Shown: positions 9,515 to 19,077, counted from the first letter of the stretch. The stretch is DNA of 64,000 nucleotides from Pseudomonas sp. ERMR1:02 (GCF_002277815.1 NZ_NKJI01000012.1:116661-180660); one strand, 5' to 3'. The notes: a model not told the origin generated them from the letters alone. Numbers and translations: made by a program.

Positions 9515-9601
9515 TTAAGCCAGTGGCACCGGCGGGCTGAGCAGGTAACCCTGAACGAGGTCGCAGTTGTGGCATTCCGCACGGGCCGCGGCGGGGTCCA
9601 T
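9515..9601 (-). pseudogene. C-terminal stub of an EAL-domain (c-di-GMP phosphodiesterase) gene
   Basis: The minus strand encodes 28 residues ending LVQGYLLSPPVPLA before a stop. This is the usual last stretch of EAL-domain phosphodiesterases (QGY-(L/Y)-x-x-P-x-P). Upstream of the methionine the frame is closed by stops, so the catalytic domain is gone. From memory, P. putida KT2440 has an EAL gene between the homologous dehydrogenase gene and rapA, which fits a deletion here. Confidence 0.45.
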
Positions 9602-9719
9602 GGGCGGGTATCAGCTTTACGAATGATTACAGACAGCGCGGGCGGGCCTGACTAGATTGCAGGTTCCGGGCTCGGATGCTCTGGCAGTGAAGCCCCATAA
9701 CAATAAAAGAGACGGACCC

Positions 9720-11068
9720 ATGCAGAACTCGACCCAAGCGGCGAATGCCTGGCGCATTCTGTTCCTGCTGTTCCTGGCTAATCTGTTCAACTTTTTCGAC
9801 CGCACCATCCCGGCCATCATCATCGAACCGATCCGCATGGAATGGCATCTCAGCGATTTTCAGCTGGGGATCATCGGTACGGCATTCACTATTGTCTACG
9901 CGATCGCCGGCCTGCCCCTGGGGCGGATGGCGGATACCGGCTCGCGCAGCAAGTTGATGGGCTGGGGCCTGGCAGCCTGGAGTGGGCTGACCGCGGTCAA
10001 CGGAATGGTCGGCAGTTCTGGAGCTTCCTGATCGTGCGCATGGGTATCGGCATCGGGGAAGCCAGTTACGCGCCAGCCGCAAACTCGTTGATCGGCGACC
10101 TGTTTCCCGCGCATCGCCGGGCGCGGGCCATGGGGATTTTCATGCTTGGGCTGCCGTTGGGGCTGTTGCTGGCGTTCTTCACCATCGGTGCGATGGTCAA
10201 GGCGTTCGACAGCTGGCGCGCGCCGTTCTTCATCGCCGCAGTGCCGGGGTTGATCCTGGCGGTCTTCATGTTCTTCATCAAGGAGCCCAAACGCGGTGCC
10301 GCTGAAAGCGTGCAAGTGTCGCAGGAGAAGGTTGACCGGCCGATCCGCCGTATCCTGGCGGTGCCGACCTTCCTGTGGCTGGTGCTGGCCGGGCTGTGCT
10401 TCAACTTTGCCACTTATGCCTGTAACTCGTTTCTGGTGCCGATGCTGCAGCGTTATTTCCTGATGCCATTGCAGGAAGCGGCGGTGGCGACCGGGATAAT
10501 CGTCGGCGTGACCGGGTTGGTCGGGCTCACTCTGGGTGGTTGGGTCGCGGACAAGATCCACCAGCGTATCGCCAATGGTCGCCTGCTGTTTGCCGCGTTC
10601 AGCCTGATCATTTCCACCTTGTGCACGGCGTGGGCGCTGCATTCAGGAAGGATCGAGATCGGTGTGTTCGTCGCCGTGTTCAGTGTGGGCTGGCTGTTTG
10701 CCTATAACTTCTACACCTGCGTTTACACGGCGATCCAGGATGTGGTCGAGCCGCGTCTGCGGGCGACGGCCATGGCGCTGTTCTTCGCCGGGCTGTATCT
10801 GTTGGGTGGTGGCCTGGGGCCGGTCGTGGTGGGTGCCTTGTCCGATCACTTTGCGCATACGGCCATGTTATCGGCGGGTGCCGAGCAGATGACCGAGGCG
10901 TTCAAGGCGGTCGGTCTGCATGATGCGATGTACCTGATCCCGGTGGCGTTGTTTTTCACGATGGTGTTTCTGGTGTTGGCTTCGCGGTGTTTTGTGAAGG
11001 ATGCCAAGCGGATGAAGGAGGGTTTGGTGGCGGTGGTTGAGCCTGAGGGGGCTGCGGCGACTGCATAA
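9720..11068 (+). CDS. MFS transporter, spinster-like (one frame break)
   Basis: Twelve-helix major-facilitator permease of about 449 aa after repair. The start MQNSTQAANAWRILFLLFLA leads into helix 1 (LANLFNFFDRTIPAIIIEPI), and the A-motif region GLPLGRMADTGSRSKLMG sits between helices 2 and 3. The given frame stops at 10031, while the continuation lies in another frame; adding one T at 10016-10017 gives NGMVGSFWSFLIVRMGIGIGEA and a single frame to 11068. Substrate unknown; related proteins are often annotated as organic-acid or sphingolipid-type carriers. It occupies the place between the EAL stub and rapA, suggesting replacement of the EAL gene. Confidence 0.85.
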
Positions 11069-11073
11069 TCGCT

Positions 11074-11147
11074 TTCGCGAGCAAGCCCGCTCCCACATTG
11101 GACCGAGGCGTACACGGATCAAATGTGGGAGCGGGCTTGCCCGCGAA
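11074..11147. repeat. REPIN (paired REP sequences)
   Basis: Two REP arms in inverted orientation (TCGCGAGCAAGCCCGCTCCC and GGGAGCGGGCTTGCCCGCGA) separated by a short spacer, between the MFS gene and the rapA terminator. Typical Pseudomonas REP doublet. Confidence 0.85.
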
Positions 11148-11182
11148 GAGGCCTTCTGCAGCAATACAAAACTCAAGTAAAC

Positions 11183-11216
11183 AAAAAGGCCTGCATCACT
11201 GCAGGCCTTCTTTTTT
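11183..11216. terminator. bidirectional terminator between the MFS gene and rapA
   Basis: Stem AAGGCCTGC/GCAGGCCTT with a six-base loop, T-rich on the plus strand and A-rich before it, so it can terminate both rapA (minus) and the MFS gene (plus). Confidence 0.8.
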
Positions 11217-11236
11217 ACCGGTAAAGCAGGGGGTGA

Positions 11237-14083
11237 TTAACCCGCCACCAGCACCCGAATCGCTTCCAGTCGCAGCGCAGCCTTGTCGAGCATGGCCAGA
11301 CCCTGCTCACGCTGTTTACGCAAGGCAACCAATTCGCTGTCACGCACGGTCGGGTTGACCGCTTGCAACGCGGTCAGGCGCGCCAGTTCTTCATCGGTAT
11401 CGGCCGCCAGGCGACGTTGCGCTTGCGTTACACGTTCGGCGTGACGCGGATAGATCTTGTCTTCGCCAGCGTTGATCCGTGGCGTCAACTGATCGCGCTG
11501 GGCCTGGATGAACTTGTTGGCGCTGGCGCGCGGCACGCTTTCGAGTTGATCGTTCAAGGTCTCGAAGGCAACACGGGCCGACAGGTCATTGCCATTGGCG
11601 TCCAGCAGGCAGCGCAGGGCGGCCGGCGGCAGGTAACGGCCCAGTTGCAGCGAGCGCGGGGCAACCACTTCACTGACGTAGAGCAGTTCCAGCAACACGG
11701 TGCCGGGTTTCAGCGCCTTGTTCTTGATCAACGCCACGGCAGTGTTGCCCATGGAACCGGACAGCACCAGATCCATGCCGCCCTGCACCATCGGGTGTTC
11801 CCAGGTGATGAACTGCATGTCTTCACGCGACAGCGCCTGGTTGCGGTCGTAAGTGATGGTCACGCCTTCGTCGTCGCCCAGCGGGAAGCTGGCGTCGAGC
11901 ATTTTTTCGCTCGGCTTGAGAATCAGGGCGTTTTCCGAATGGTCTTCGCTGTCGATGCCGAACGCATCGAACAGGGTTTCCATGTAGATCGGCAGGGCGA
12001 ACTGGTCGTCTTGCTCGAGGATGTCCTCGACCAGCGCTTCACCTTCGCCGGCACCGCCGGAGTTGAGCTCCAGCAAACGGTCGCGGCCGGTGTGCAGTTC
12101 GGCTTCCAGGCGCTCACGCTCGGCACGGGCTTCGTCGATCAGCGCTTGCCACTCGCCATCGTCGGCTTCTTCCAGCAACGGCAGCAGGCGTGGACCGAAC
12201 TGGTGCTGCAAGGCGTTGCCGGTCGGGCAGGTGTTGAGGAATGCATTCAGCGCTTCGTGATACCACTGGAACAGCCGTTGTTGCGGGCTGGTTTCCAGGT
12301 ACGGCACATGCAGCTCGATGATGTGCTTCTGGCCGATCCGGTCCAGACGACCGATACGTTGTTCCAGCAAGTCCGGGTGGGACGGCAGGTCGAACAGCAC
12401 CAGGTGGTGGGAGAACTGGAAGTTGCGACCTTCACTGCCGATTTCCGAGCAGATCAGCACTTGTGCGCCAAATTCTTCGTCGGCGAAGTAGGCGGCGGCG
12501 CGGTCACGCTCAAGGATGTTCATGCCTTCGTGGAACACCGTGGCCGGGATGCCGGAGCGCACGCGCAGGGCGTCTTCCAGGTCCATGGCGGTTTCGGCGT
12601 GGGCGCAGATCACCAGCACTTTAGTGCGCTTGAGCATTTTCAGCTGGTCGATCAGCCACTCGACGCGCGGGTCGAATTTCCACCAACGTTCTTCTTCGCT
12701 GGCGTCCGGCTGGGCCTGGAAGCTGACTTCCGGGTACAACTCGGCGTGATCGCCCAACGGCAGTTCGAGGTACTCGTCCGGGCACGGCAGCGGATACGGG
12801 TGCAGTTTGCGCTCCGGGAAACCCTGCACGGCGGCACGGGTGTTACGGAACAGCACGCGGCCGGTGCCGTGGCGGTCCAGCAGTTCGCGCACCAGACGGG
12901 CGCTGGCCTCGGTGTCGCCATCGTTGACCGCGGCCAGCAGGGCTTCGCCTTCGTTGCCGAGGAAACCGTGGATGGTCTCGTGCGCTTGCGGTGACAAGCG
13001 CCCTTTTTCCAGCAGCTCCTGAACGGCCTCGGCCACCGGACGATAGTTTTCACTCTCGGCGCGGAAGGCGTGCAGGTCATGGAAACGATTCGGATCGAGC
13101 AGGCGCAGGCGGGCGAAGTGGCTGTCCTGGCCCAGTTGTTCCGGGGTTGCGGTCAACAGCAGCACGCCAGGAATGGTTTCGGCGAGTTGCTCGACCAGCG
13201 AGTACTCAGGGCTGGCCTGATCTTCGTGCCACACCAGGTGGTGAGCTTCGTCGACCACCAGCAAGTCCCAACCGGCCGCGAACAGCGCGTCCTGGGCTTT
13301 TTCATCATCCACCAGCCATTCAAGTGCAACCAGCGCGAGCTGGGTGTCTTCGAACGGGTTGGAAGCATCGCTTTCGATGAAGCGTTCTTCGTCGAACAGC
13401 GCGACTTGCAGGTTGAAACGGCGGCGCATCTCCACCAGCCACTGGTGCTGCAGGTTTTCCGGCACCAGGATCAGCACGCGATTGGCGCGACCCGAAAGCA
13501 GTTGGCGATGGATCACCAGGCCAGCTTCGATGGTTTTACCCAAACCTACTTCGTCCGCCAGCAGAACCCGTGGCGCGATACGGTCTGCGACTTCGCGGGC
13601 GATGTGCAACTGGTGCGCGATCGGTTGCGCACGCACGCCACCCAGGCCCCACAACGAGGACTGCAACTGACGGCTGGTGTGTTCCAGGGTGTGGTAGCGC
13701 AGGGAGAACCAGGCCAGCGGGTCGATCTGGCCGGCGAATAGACGGTCGCTGGCGAGACGGAACTGGATAAAGTTCGACAGTTGGGTTTCTGGCAGAGTGA
13801 CCGCTTCGTTCTGAGCGTTGAGGCCGTGGTAGACCATCAGGCCATTGACGTCGTCGACTTCGCGAACGGTTAGTTTCCAGCCTTCGAAGTGAGTGATGGT
13901 GTCACCCGGCGAAAATCGTACGCGGGTGAGGGGCGCATTCCGTAACGCGTACTGGCGGGTGTCGCCAGTGGCCGGATAGAGCACGGTCAACAAGCGGCCG
14001 TCCTGTGCCAGAACGGTGCCCAAACCCAGCTCGGCTTCGCTGTCACTGATCCAGCGTTGCCCCGGTTGATACTGCTGCGCCAT
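11237..14083 (-). CDS. rapA: RNA polymerase-associated helicase RapA (HepA)
   Basis: Swi2/Snf2-type ATPase, 948 aa, that binds RNA polymerase and helps recycle stalled complexes. The N-terminal Tudor-like region begins QRWISDSEAELGLG, as in E. coli RapA. Motif I is LLADEVGLGKTIEAG near residue 175, motif II is VVDEAHHLVW near 280, and motif VI lies in LEQRIGRLDRIGQ. Length and order match the family and the frame is intact. Single gene with its own terminator. The long plus-strand open frame opposite it is a shadow. Confidence 0.95.
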   Translation of the reverse strand: MAQQYQPGQRWISDSEAELGLGTVLAQDGRLLTVLYPATGDTRQYALRNAPLTRVRFSPGDTITHFEGWKLTVREVDDVNGLMVYHGLNAQNEAVTLPETQLSNFIQFRLASDRLFAGQIDPLAWFSLRYHTLEHTSRQLQSSLWGLGGVRAQPIAHQLHIAREVADRIAPRVLLADEVGLGKTIEAGLVIHRQLLSGRANRVLILVPENLQHQWLVEMRRRFNLQVALFDEERFIESDASNPFEDTQLALVALEWLVDDEKAQDALFAAGWDLLVVDEAHHLVWHEDQASPEYSLVEQLAETIPGVLLLTATPEQLGQDSHFARLRLLDPNRFHDLHAFRAESENYRPVAEAVQELLEKGRLSPQAHETIHGFLGNEGEALLAAVNDGDTEASARLVRELLDRHGTGRVLFRNTRAAVQGFPERKLHPYPLPCPDEYLELPLGDHAELYPEVSFQAQPDASEEERWWKFDPRVEWLIDQLKMLKRTKVLVICAHAETAMDLEDALRVRSGIPATVFHEGMNILERDRAAAYFADEEFGAQVLICSEIGSEGRNFQFSHHLVLFDLPSHPDLLEQRIGRLDRIGQKHIIELHVPYLETSPQQRLFQWYHEALNAFLNTCPTGNALQHQFGPRLLPLLEEADDGEWQALIDEARAERERLEAELHTGRDRLLELNSGGAGEGEALVEDILEQDDQFALPIYMETLFDAFGIDSEDHSENALILKPSEKMLDASFPLGDDEGVTITYDRNQALSREDMQFITWEHPMVQGGMDLVLSGSMGNTAVALIKNKALKPGTVLLELLYVSEVVAPRSLQLGRYLPPAALRCLLDANGNDLSARVAFETLNDQLESVPRASANKFIQAQRDQLTPRINAGEDKIYPRHAERVTQAQRRLAADTDEELARLTALQAVNPTVRDSELVALRKQREQGLAMLDKAALRLEAIRVLVAG

Positions 14084-14346
14084 GCTGCCTGACTCCCACC
14101 TTGAAAAAGCGGGCTATCTTAACGGAATGAGCCTTCGGGGCCAAAGGATTACTCGTATAGGCGCTGCCGAAGATTCGGGTCGCGCTCGGACGATCTTTCG
14201 AACTTTGGGAAGGCTGTGGTTTTGTGTTGTCCGACAAAGATCGTAGTCTGCACCCGCTCATAGTGCCAACCGGGTCACAGATTACGACCGATGGCTCAAG
14301 TCGCCATCCCCGCAGCCGACAGCCTGCTGACAGGAGACTGATAAAT

Positions 14347-14688
14347 ATGCTGCCACCGATGCTCCCCTTGAGTGCCGTGCCCATCACTTCCCAGCACGAC
14401 CCGGTCCGCCCGCGCCCGGACATCGCACCTGTGGTGCCGATGCAGGAGAGTTCCAGCGACAGCACCATCGACCTGAAAAATCGCGACCCCGAAGATGCTG
14501 TTCTGCTGTTGCGTGAGGAGCAGCGCCGACAGCAGGAACGCGAGCGTCGTCGCCGTGAGGCCGATAATGATCCCGAAGCGCACCTGGCGATTCCCGGTAA
14601 CGAACTCAATGCCGACAACACCGTGCCTGTGGCACCGTTGATGGAAGACCAGCCCCGTCAGGGATTGTGGGTCGATATCGAGATTTGA
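14347..14688 (+). CDS. conserved Pseudomonas small protein, function unknown
   Basis: 113 aa, hydrophilic, proline-rich at the N-terminus (MLPPMLPLSAVPITSQHD) with a highly charged middle (REEQRRQQERERRRREAD) likely to form a helix; no signal peptide or membrane segment. CAGGAGACTGATAA precedes the ATG at 14347 and fixes the start. Homologues next to rapA in other Pseudomonas are sometimes labelled aspartate-semialdehyde dehydrogenase, which the sequence does not support. Divergent from rapA. Confidence 0.7.
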   Translation: MLPPMLPLSAVPITSQHDPVRPRPDIAPVVPMQESSSDSTIDLKNRDPEDAVLLLREEQRRQQERERRRREADNDPEAHLAIPGNELNADNTVPVAPLMEDQPRQGLWVDIEI

Positions 14689-14788
14689 GGTTGCGACTGG
14701 TCAGCGCCATCGCTAGACCGCATTATTGGTGCAATCCTGCCGAATGATGCGGCAGCTGACTTTCCTTTCAAGCGATGCACTGAACGCC

Positions 14789-14962
14789 ATGAGCCAAGAC
14801 GACAAGCTGATCGATCTCAACGCCGAACGCGCCAAGCGTGTCCATGACCTTAACGATAAACGCCTGAATGAAGTGCGCCAGGCGTTCGAACAGGCCATGC
14901 CGCTGGGTAAAGCGAAGAAAACCCCGAAAACCAAATCGAAGAACAAGCCGAAAAAGCGCTGA
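14789..14962 (+). CDS. small basic protein, function unknown
   Basis: 57 aa starting MSQDDKLIDLNAERAKRVHD and ending in a lysine-rich tail (KAKKTPKTKSKNKPKKR). The internal ATG at 14789 is preferred to 14726, because the upstream residues look non-coding and the MSQDDK start is the natural one. The pattern (acidic head, helical centre, basic tail) suggests nucleic-acid or ribosome contact, but that is a guess. Confidence 0.6.
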   Translation: MSQDDKLIDLNAERAKRVHDLNDKRLNEVRQAFEQAMPLGKAKKTPKTKSKNKPKKR

Positions 14963-15106
14963 GTCCCCCTGCAACGACTGATGCAGGTCAGTTTTACCCC
15001 TCCTTATATGCCCGGTCCCCGGCAACATTGATCCCGGTCAATATTCTCTCCTGCCCGATTGGTTAACTTAGCCCCATCGCAACAGGGCAACTGCAGGAGA
15101 TGCGTC

Positions 15107-15222
15107 ATGTTTTTCGACAACGTGGTGATCGCCGGAGTGCTGACCGTCAGCCTCATGATTTTGTTTTTTGCAGGGTTCGGATTTTTATCTGGAAGGACTC
15201 GCACAAGCGGAAAAAACCGTAG
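15107..15222 (+). CDS. ccoM: single-helix membrane protein resembling cbb3 oxidase subunit CcoM (one frame break)
   Basis: After adding one T to the run at 15182-15186 the frame reads MFFDNVVIAGVLTVSLMILF and continues to a tail IWKDSHKRKKP, 38 aa, with one membrane helix and a basic cytoplasmic end. Size and layout match, as I recall them, the small CcoM subunit that stabilises cbb3 cytochrome oxidase in P. stutzeri; this match is from memory. Unrepaired, the frame runs on to 15241 with a nonsense tail. GGAGA precedes the ATG, and a strong terminator follows 35 bp after the repaired stop, which supports the shorter product. Confidence 0.5.
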
Positions 15223-15257
15223 GTCTTTCTTGAGGCAATGAGCACGCAAGGCATTTT

Positions 15258-15282
15258 GGGCAACTTCGGTTGCCCTTTTTTT
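15258..15282 (+). terminator. terminator after the CcoM-like gene
   Basis: Perfect GGGCAAC-TTCG-GTTGCCC stem with a stable tetraloop followed by seven T. A textbook rho-independent terminator on the plus strand. Confidence 0.9.
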
Positions 15283-15302
15283 CGCCTGCGATTTGAGGTT
15301 TT

Positions 15303-15407
15303 GATCGTTCCCACGCTCCGCGTGGGAATGCCGCCATGGACGCTCTGCGTCCACCTGTGACGCGGAGCGTCACGGGATTCATTCCCACGCAGAGCGTGGG
15401 AACGATC
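15303..15407. repeat. nested palindromic repeat, copy C
   Basis: Two-tier palindrome of the same family, between two terminators in the convergent gap before pit. Confidence 0.9.
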
Positions 15408-15428
15408 TAACGATCACGTTCATGCAAT

Positions 15429-15463
15429 AAAAAAGGCGCGGTCCTTGCGGAGCGCGCCTTTTT
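15429..15463 (-). terminator. terminator of pit
   Basis: Stem AAAAAGGCGCG/CGCGCCTTTTT just beyond the pit stop, with an A/T tract on each side so it can act in both directions. Confidence 0.8.
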
Positions 15464-15476
15464 ATTCAGTTGCGTA

Positions 15477-16952
15477 TCAGCTACCCAGCGCCTTCGAAGC
15501 CAACCAGAAAAGGCCGGCGGACAAAGCGACCGTAGCTGGCAGGGTCAGCACCCAGGCCAGCAGGATGGTTCTGACGGTACCGCCTTGCAGGCCGCTTTTG
15601 TTGGCGACCATAGTCCCGGCCACACCAGAAGACAGAACGTGGGTGGTGGACACCGGCAGGCTGAAAATGTTGGCCATGCCGATCAGACTGGCGGTGGTGA
15701 TCTGTGCCGACATGCCCTGGGAGTAGGTCATGCCCTGCTTGCCGATCTTCTCGCCGATGGTCAGTACCACGCGTTTCCAGCCGACCATGGTGCCCAGGCC
15801 CAGAGCCAGCGCAACCGCCAGAATCACCCAGAACGGAGCGTATTCGGTGGTGGTGGTCAGATCTTTGCGTAGCTTGTCCAGGTCAGCCTTTTCGCGGGCG
15901 GCCAAGATTGGCAATTTGCTGACTTTCTTGGCTGTGTCGTCCAGGCACAGCAAGTAACGACGCACTTCGATGCGGCTTTCCGACGGCAGCGAGTGGTAGT
16001 CGGCTACACCCTTCAGGGTGTCCAGCAGAGCGGCGATGGTCGGTTCAGTCTGCTGCGGATTGCAGCGAAACTTCTCCGGAAGATCGCCTTCCACGCTTTT
16101 ACCCAGGGCCAGGAACTCGCCCAAGGAGTCGGCATTGCGCTTGTAGAACTGGCTCAAGTGCAAGGTGGCGTCACGGGTACGCTCGATCTGATAAGTCGTG
16201 CTGTTCAGGTCAAGAACGAACTGCGCCGGTACGATACCGATCAGCACCAGCATGATCAGGCCGATACCTTTCTGACCATCGTTGGAACCGTGCACGAAGC
16301 TCACGGCCATGGCGGAGATCACCAGCACCAGGCGGTTCCAGAATGGCGGGTGTTTCTTGTCGTCGATCTTGCGGCGCTGTTCCGGCGTCTTGTGCATCTT
16401 CGACAGCGGACGCCACCATTTAAGGCCGATCAGTATCAGCGCAGCGATCAGGAAACCGGCCATTGGCGAGAACACCAGCGAAGCACCGATATCGATCGCC
16501 TTCTGCCAGTTCACCCCGTCGGCCAACGGAATATCGTTGATCAGGGCGTTGGCCAGACCCACACCGAGGATCGAACCGATCAGCGTATGGGAGCTGGAGG
16601 CGGGGATACCGAAGTACCAGGTGCCCAGGTTCCAGGTGATGGCTGCGGCGAGCAACGAGAAGACCATTGCCAGACCATGGCCGGTATTCACATTGATCAG
16701 CAGTTCTACCGGCAGCAGGTGGACAATGGCATACGCCACACCAACGCCGCCCAGCAACACGCCGAGGAAATTGAACACACCGGAAAAGAACACTGCCAGA
16801 TGAGGCGGCATCGCTTTGGTGTAGATAACAGTGGCTACCGCGTTAGCGGTGTCATGAAATCCATTGATGAACTCGAAGGCGAGGACAAAAGCCAGGGCGA
16901 GCAAGAGGCTCACAAGCACCCAAGCATCCAGTCCGCTGAATAAATCGATCAT
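15477..16952 (-). CDS. pit: inorganic phosphate transporter, Pit family
   Basis: Low-affinity, proton-coupled (metal-)phosphate permease of the inner membrane, 491 aa. The two family repeats are visible: FINGFHDTANAVAT near residue 28 and FVHGSNDGQKGIGLIML in the second half, each with the conserved (N/H)(D) core. Between them is the large cytoplasmic loop (about residues 190-370, rich in charged residues) seen in PitA-type proteins. The frame is intact. No PhoB box was recognised in the 376-bp upstream region, which otherwise holds nothing I can name. Confidence 0.95.
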   Translation of the reverse strand: MIDLFSGLDAWVLVSLLLALAFVLAFEFINGFHDTANAVATVIYTKAMPPHLAVFFSGVFNFLGVLLGGVGVAYAIVHLLPVELLINVNTGHGLAMVFSLLAAAITWNLGTWYFGIPASSSHTLIGSILGVGLANALINDIPLADGVNWQKAIDIGASLVFSPMAGFLIAALILIGLKWWRPLSKMHKTPEQRRKIDDKKHPPFWNRLVLVISAMAVSFVHGSNDGQKGIGLIMLVLIGIVPAQFVLDLNSTTYQIERTRDATLHLSQFYKRNADSLGEFLALGKSVEGDLPEKFRCNPQQTEPTIAALLDTLKGVADYHSLPSESRIEVRRYLLCLDDTAKKVSKLPILAAREKADLDKLRKDLTTTTEYAPFWVILAVALALGLGTMVGWKRVVLTIGEKIGKQGMTYSQGMSAQITTASLIGMANIFSLPVSTTHVLSSGVAGTMVANKSGLQGGTVRTILLAWVLTLPATVALSAGLFWLASKALGS

Positions 16953-17328
16953 GAAGGTTTTCTGACCCGGTCATAAGGGGGCGCGATTATGCCAGAAAAG
17001 ACTATCAATCGATGCACTTGCTGCTCATCGGTAACATTCTTCAACGAATTATTTGCGACCGCACCCTCAGTCCCATCGATTTTTCGGGGTCTGCAAGTCA
17101 TTGAATTTACTTGGAAACCCTGATGGTGCAAGGGTTGCACTCCCCTGAAGGAGCGGATTGAACTCTTGTATGAAATTTCTGAGAGGTGGGTCAGACATGA
17201 GCCTTTTACCCTGTCAGATAAGCAAGGTAGCCGCTGCCCGCTCTTGGCGGGCGCAAAAGGCAACATCAATACTTCCCGCTTTTAACGGGTGTAAATGCAG
17301 ACCCCTGGAAATATTCACGCCGTGGCAG

Positions 17329-17529
17329 TCATGGCCCTTCGGCGTTGAGTTCCTTTTCCATTTTTTCCAGTTCTTGCTTGAAAACCTGATCCTGAACGGT
17401 GGCGCGTTTACGCCAGGGTTTGCGTTCCGGTTCGGGTTGGGCGGCGTAGGTGGTGACTTCCCCGCCATAAACTTCCTTGTAACGTTGTTCCTGGCGCTCA
17501 AGTTCCCCGCGCAGTTCGTCTTTCGTCAC
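17329..17529 (-). CDS. conserved small charged protein, function unknown
   Basis: 66 aa beginning MTKDELRGELERQEQRYKEV and ending QELEKMEKELNAEGP. It is very rich in Glu/Lys/Arg and likely helical or coiled-coil, with no membrane segment. Small proteins of this look are common and conserved in Pseudomonas; no function is known to me. Single gene. Confidence 0.65.
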   Translation of the reverse strand: MTKDELRGELERQEQRYKEVYGGEVTTYAAQPEPERKPWRKRATVQDQVFKQELEKMEKELNAEGP

Positions 17530-18103
17530 AGTGCTACCTGAATGAGTTGAGATAAATTCTGGTGAAACGCGCTGCGGTCAATGTATTGATCCCGCTCGTC
17601 GAAAGGACAAGGCCCATGAAGGCATCGTTTTTACGGCAGGGCGATCAGTACGTCCATGTTGCAGGCGGCCACGGCACCAGAGATAAATAGCTGACGTAGC
17701 ATCAGATTCCTGTTTCGGCGAGCGCATTGGCGATGCAAATGCAGTCAGCGTCGGACGCTTGCCGGGGGCAGCGGCGATGGAACATCGCGCCACCGTGTAG
17801 CGGGATCGGCGAATAAAAAACCACCTGGCTACTGATTTGTATTATAGCGAGCGATTCAAAGAACACTATCGCCAAAGAGTTAAAAGTAGCGCGTGATGTC
17901 TGATTGTTTTTAACAGTATCTTTTACTGTCAACTAGCGTTTTGGCTGATATCGATCTGCAACGATGCCTTTCTGGCGCCATCAAGTCGAACAACTTGTGG
18001 CAACTACACCCACCCTGAGTCCACATTCGGGTCTGCACGAAAACATATAAGGAAAGGTTTCGTAACCCGGGCCATTGGCAGGCCGGAAGGTGGAGTGAGT
18101 CGA
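17530..18103. other. stretch with no recognised gene
   Basis: About 570 bp between the small charged-protein gene and the PcaR sites. Only short minus-strand frames occur (for example 17578-17793 and 17702-17932), without family resemblance or good start signals. Part is AT-rich (about 17810-17940) and could be foreign or degenerate. I see nothing supportable. Confidence 0.5.
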
Positions 18104-18137
18104 TTGCGATTATCGGTCGATGGTTCGATAATCGCCC
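18104..18137. promoter_or_regulatory. PcaR box pair upstream of pcaR
   Basis: GTTCGATAATCGCCC at 18123-18137 differs in one position from the P. putida PcaR site GTTCGATAATCGCAC as I recall it. A second, inverted, weaker copy (TTGCGATTATCGGTC) lies at 18104-18118. The pair is 80-110 bp before pcaR, consistent with autoregulation. Confidence 0.7.
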
Positions 18138-18216
18138 AATCTTGGTGGGCCGGGCTTGTTTGCCGGGTCCATGCCGCTTGTAATAGTCGCTGATACGTGT
18201 GGGAAAAGGACCTTAT

Positions 18217-19059
18217 ATGAACGATCAACTGCGCAATTCCTTCGCTTCAGTGGCACCGCCGATCGTCGCGTCGCCCGCCAAGCGGATTCAGGCCCTGACC
18301 GGTGACCCTGATTTCATGACTTCGCTGGCGCGTGGGCTGGCTGTCGTGCAAGCGTTTCAGGAGCGCAAGCGGCACCTGACCATCGCCCAGATCAGCCATC
18401 GCACGGAAATTCCCCGCGCAGCTGTAAGACGTTGCCTGCATACCCTGATCAAACTCGGCTATGCCACCACTGACGGACGCACCTATTCATTGCTGCCCAA
18501 AGTGCTGACTCTCGGCCATGCCTATGTATCCTCGACGCCGCTGGCGGTTTCAGCCCAGCCGTACCTGGACCGCATGAGCGAGCAACTACACGAGGCTTGC
18601 AACATGGCCACCCTGGAAGGTGATGACATCCTGTACATCGCTCGCTCGGCGACCACCCAGCGGCTGATTTCGGTCGACCTCTCGGTAGGCGGACGCTTGC
18701 CAGCCTATTGCACATCGATGGGCAGAATTCTGCTGGCCGCCCTGGATGACACGTCGCTGGGTGAATACCTAGATCATGCCGACCTGCAGGCCAAGACCAG
18801 TCGCACCCTGCATACCCCTGAAGCATTGCTCGAATGCCTGCAGGAGGTGCGGCAACAAGGTTGGTGCATCGTCGATCAGGAACTTGAGCAGGGGCTGCGC
18901 TCGATTGCCGTCCCGGTGTACGACGCTTCCGGCCAGGTGGTCGCGGCTCTGAATGTCAGTACCCATGCGGGACGGGTCAGCCGTAACGAGCTGGAACAGC
19001 GTTTCCTACCTGGTTTGTTAAGCGCCAGCCGTGACCTCAGCGCCCAGTTGTTTGCCTAA
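18217..19059 (+). CDS. pcaR: IclR-family regulator of the beta-ketoadipate pathway, PcaR
   Basis: Transcription factor, 280 aa, that activates pca genes with beta-ketoadipate and represses its own gene. The N-terminal winged HTH (about residues 30-90: MTSLARGLAVVQAFQERKRH, then TIAQISHRTEIPRAAVRRCL) is followed by the IclR effector domain with GGRLPAYCTSMGRILLAALD and the C-terminal SIAVPVYDASGQVVAALNVS. Residues match PcaR closely from memory. The ATG at 18217 follows GGAAAAGGACC; a GTG at 18199 would add only six residues. Heads the pca cluster. Confidence 0.95.
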   Translation: MNDQLRNSFASVAPPIVASPAKRIQALTGDPDFMTSLARGLAVVQAFQERKRHLTIAQISHRTEIPRAAVRRCLHTLIKLGYATTDGRTYSLLPKVLTLGHAYVSSTPLAVSAQPYLDRMSEQLHEACNMATLEGDDILYIARSATTQRLISVDLSVGGRLPAYCTSMGRILLAALDDTSLGEYLDHADLQAKTSRTLHTPEALLECLQEVRQQGWCIVDQELEQGLRSIAVPVYDASGQVVAALNVSTHAGRVSRNELEQRFLPGLLSASRDLSAQLFA

Positions 19060-19062
19060 GCT

Positions 19063-19077
19063 GTTCGATAAACGCAC
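19063..19077 (+). promoter_or_regulatory. PcaR box upstream of pcaK
   Basis: GTTCGATAAACGCAC matches the P. putida PcaR site at 14 of 15 positions. It starts four bases after the pcaR stop and 110 bp before pcaK. Confidence 0.7.

Noticed and set aside
11363..12994. 543-codon plus-strand open frame opposite rapA
   Set aside because: Low-complexity, Gln/His/Arg-rich translation, typical of the antisense of a high-GC gene; rapA on the other strand is intact and recognisable.
17578..17932. minus-strand small open frames before pcaR
   Set aside because: No ribosome-binding site, no family resemblance, unusual composition.
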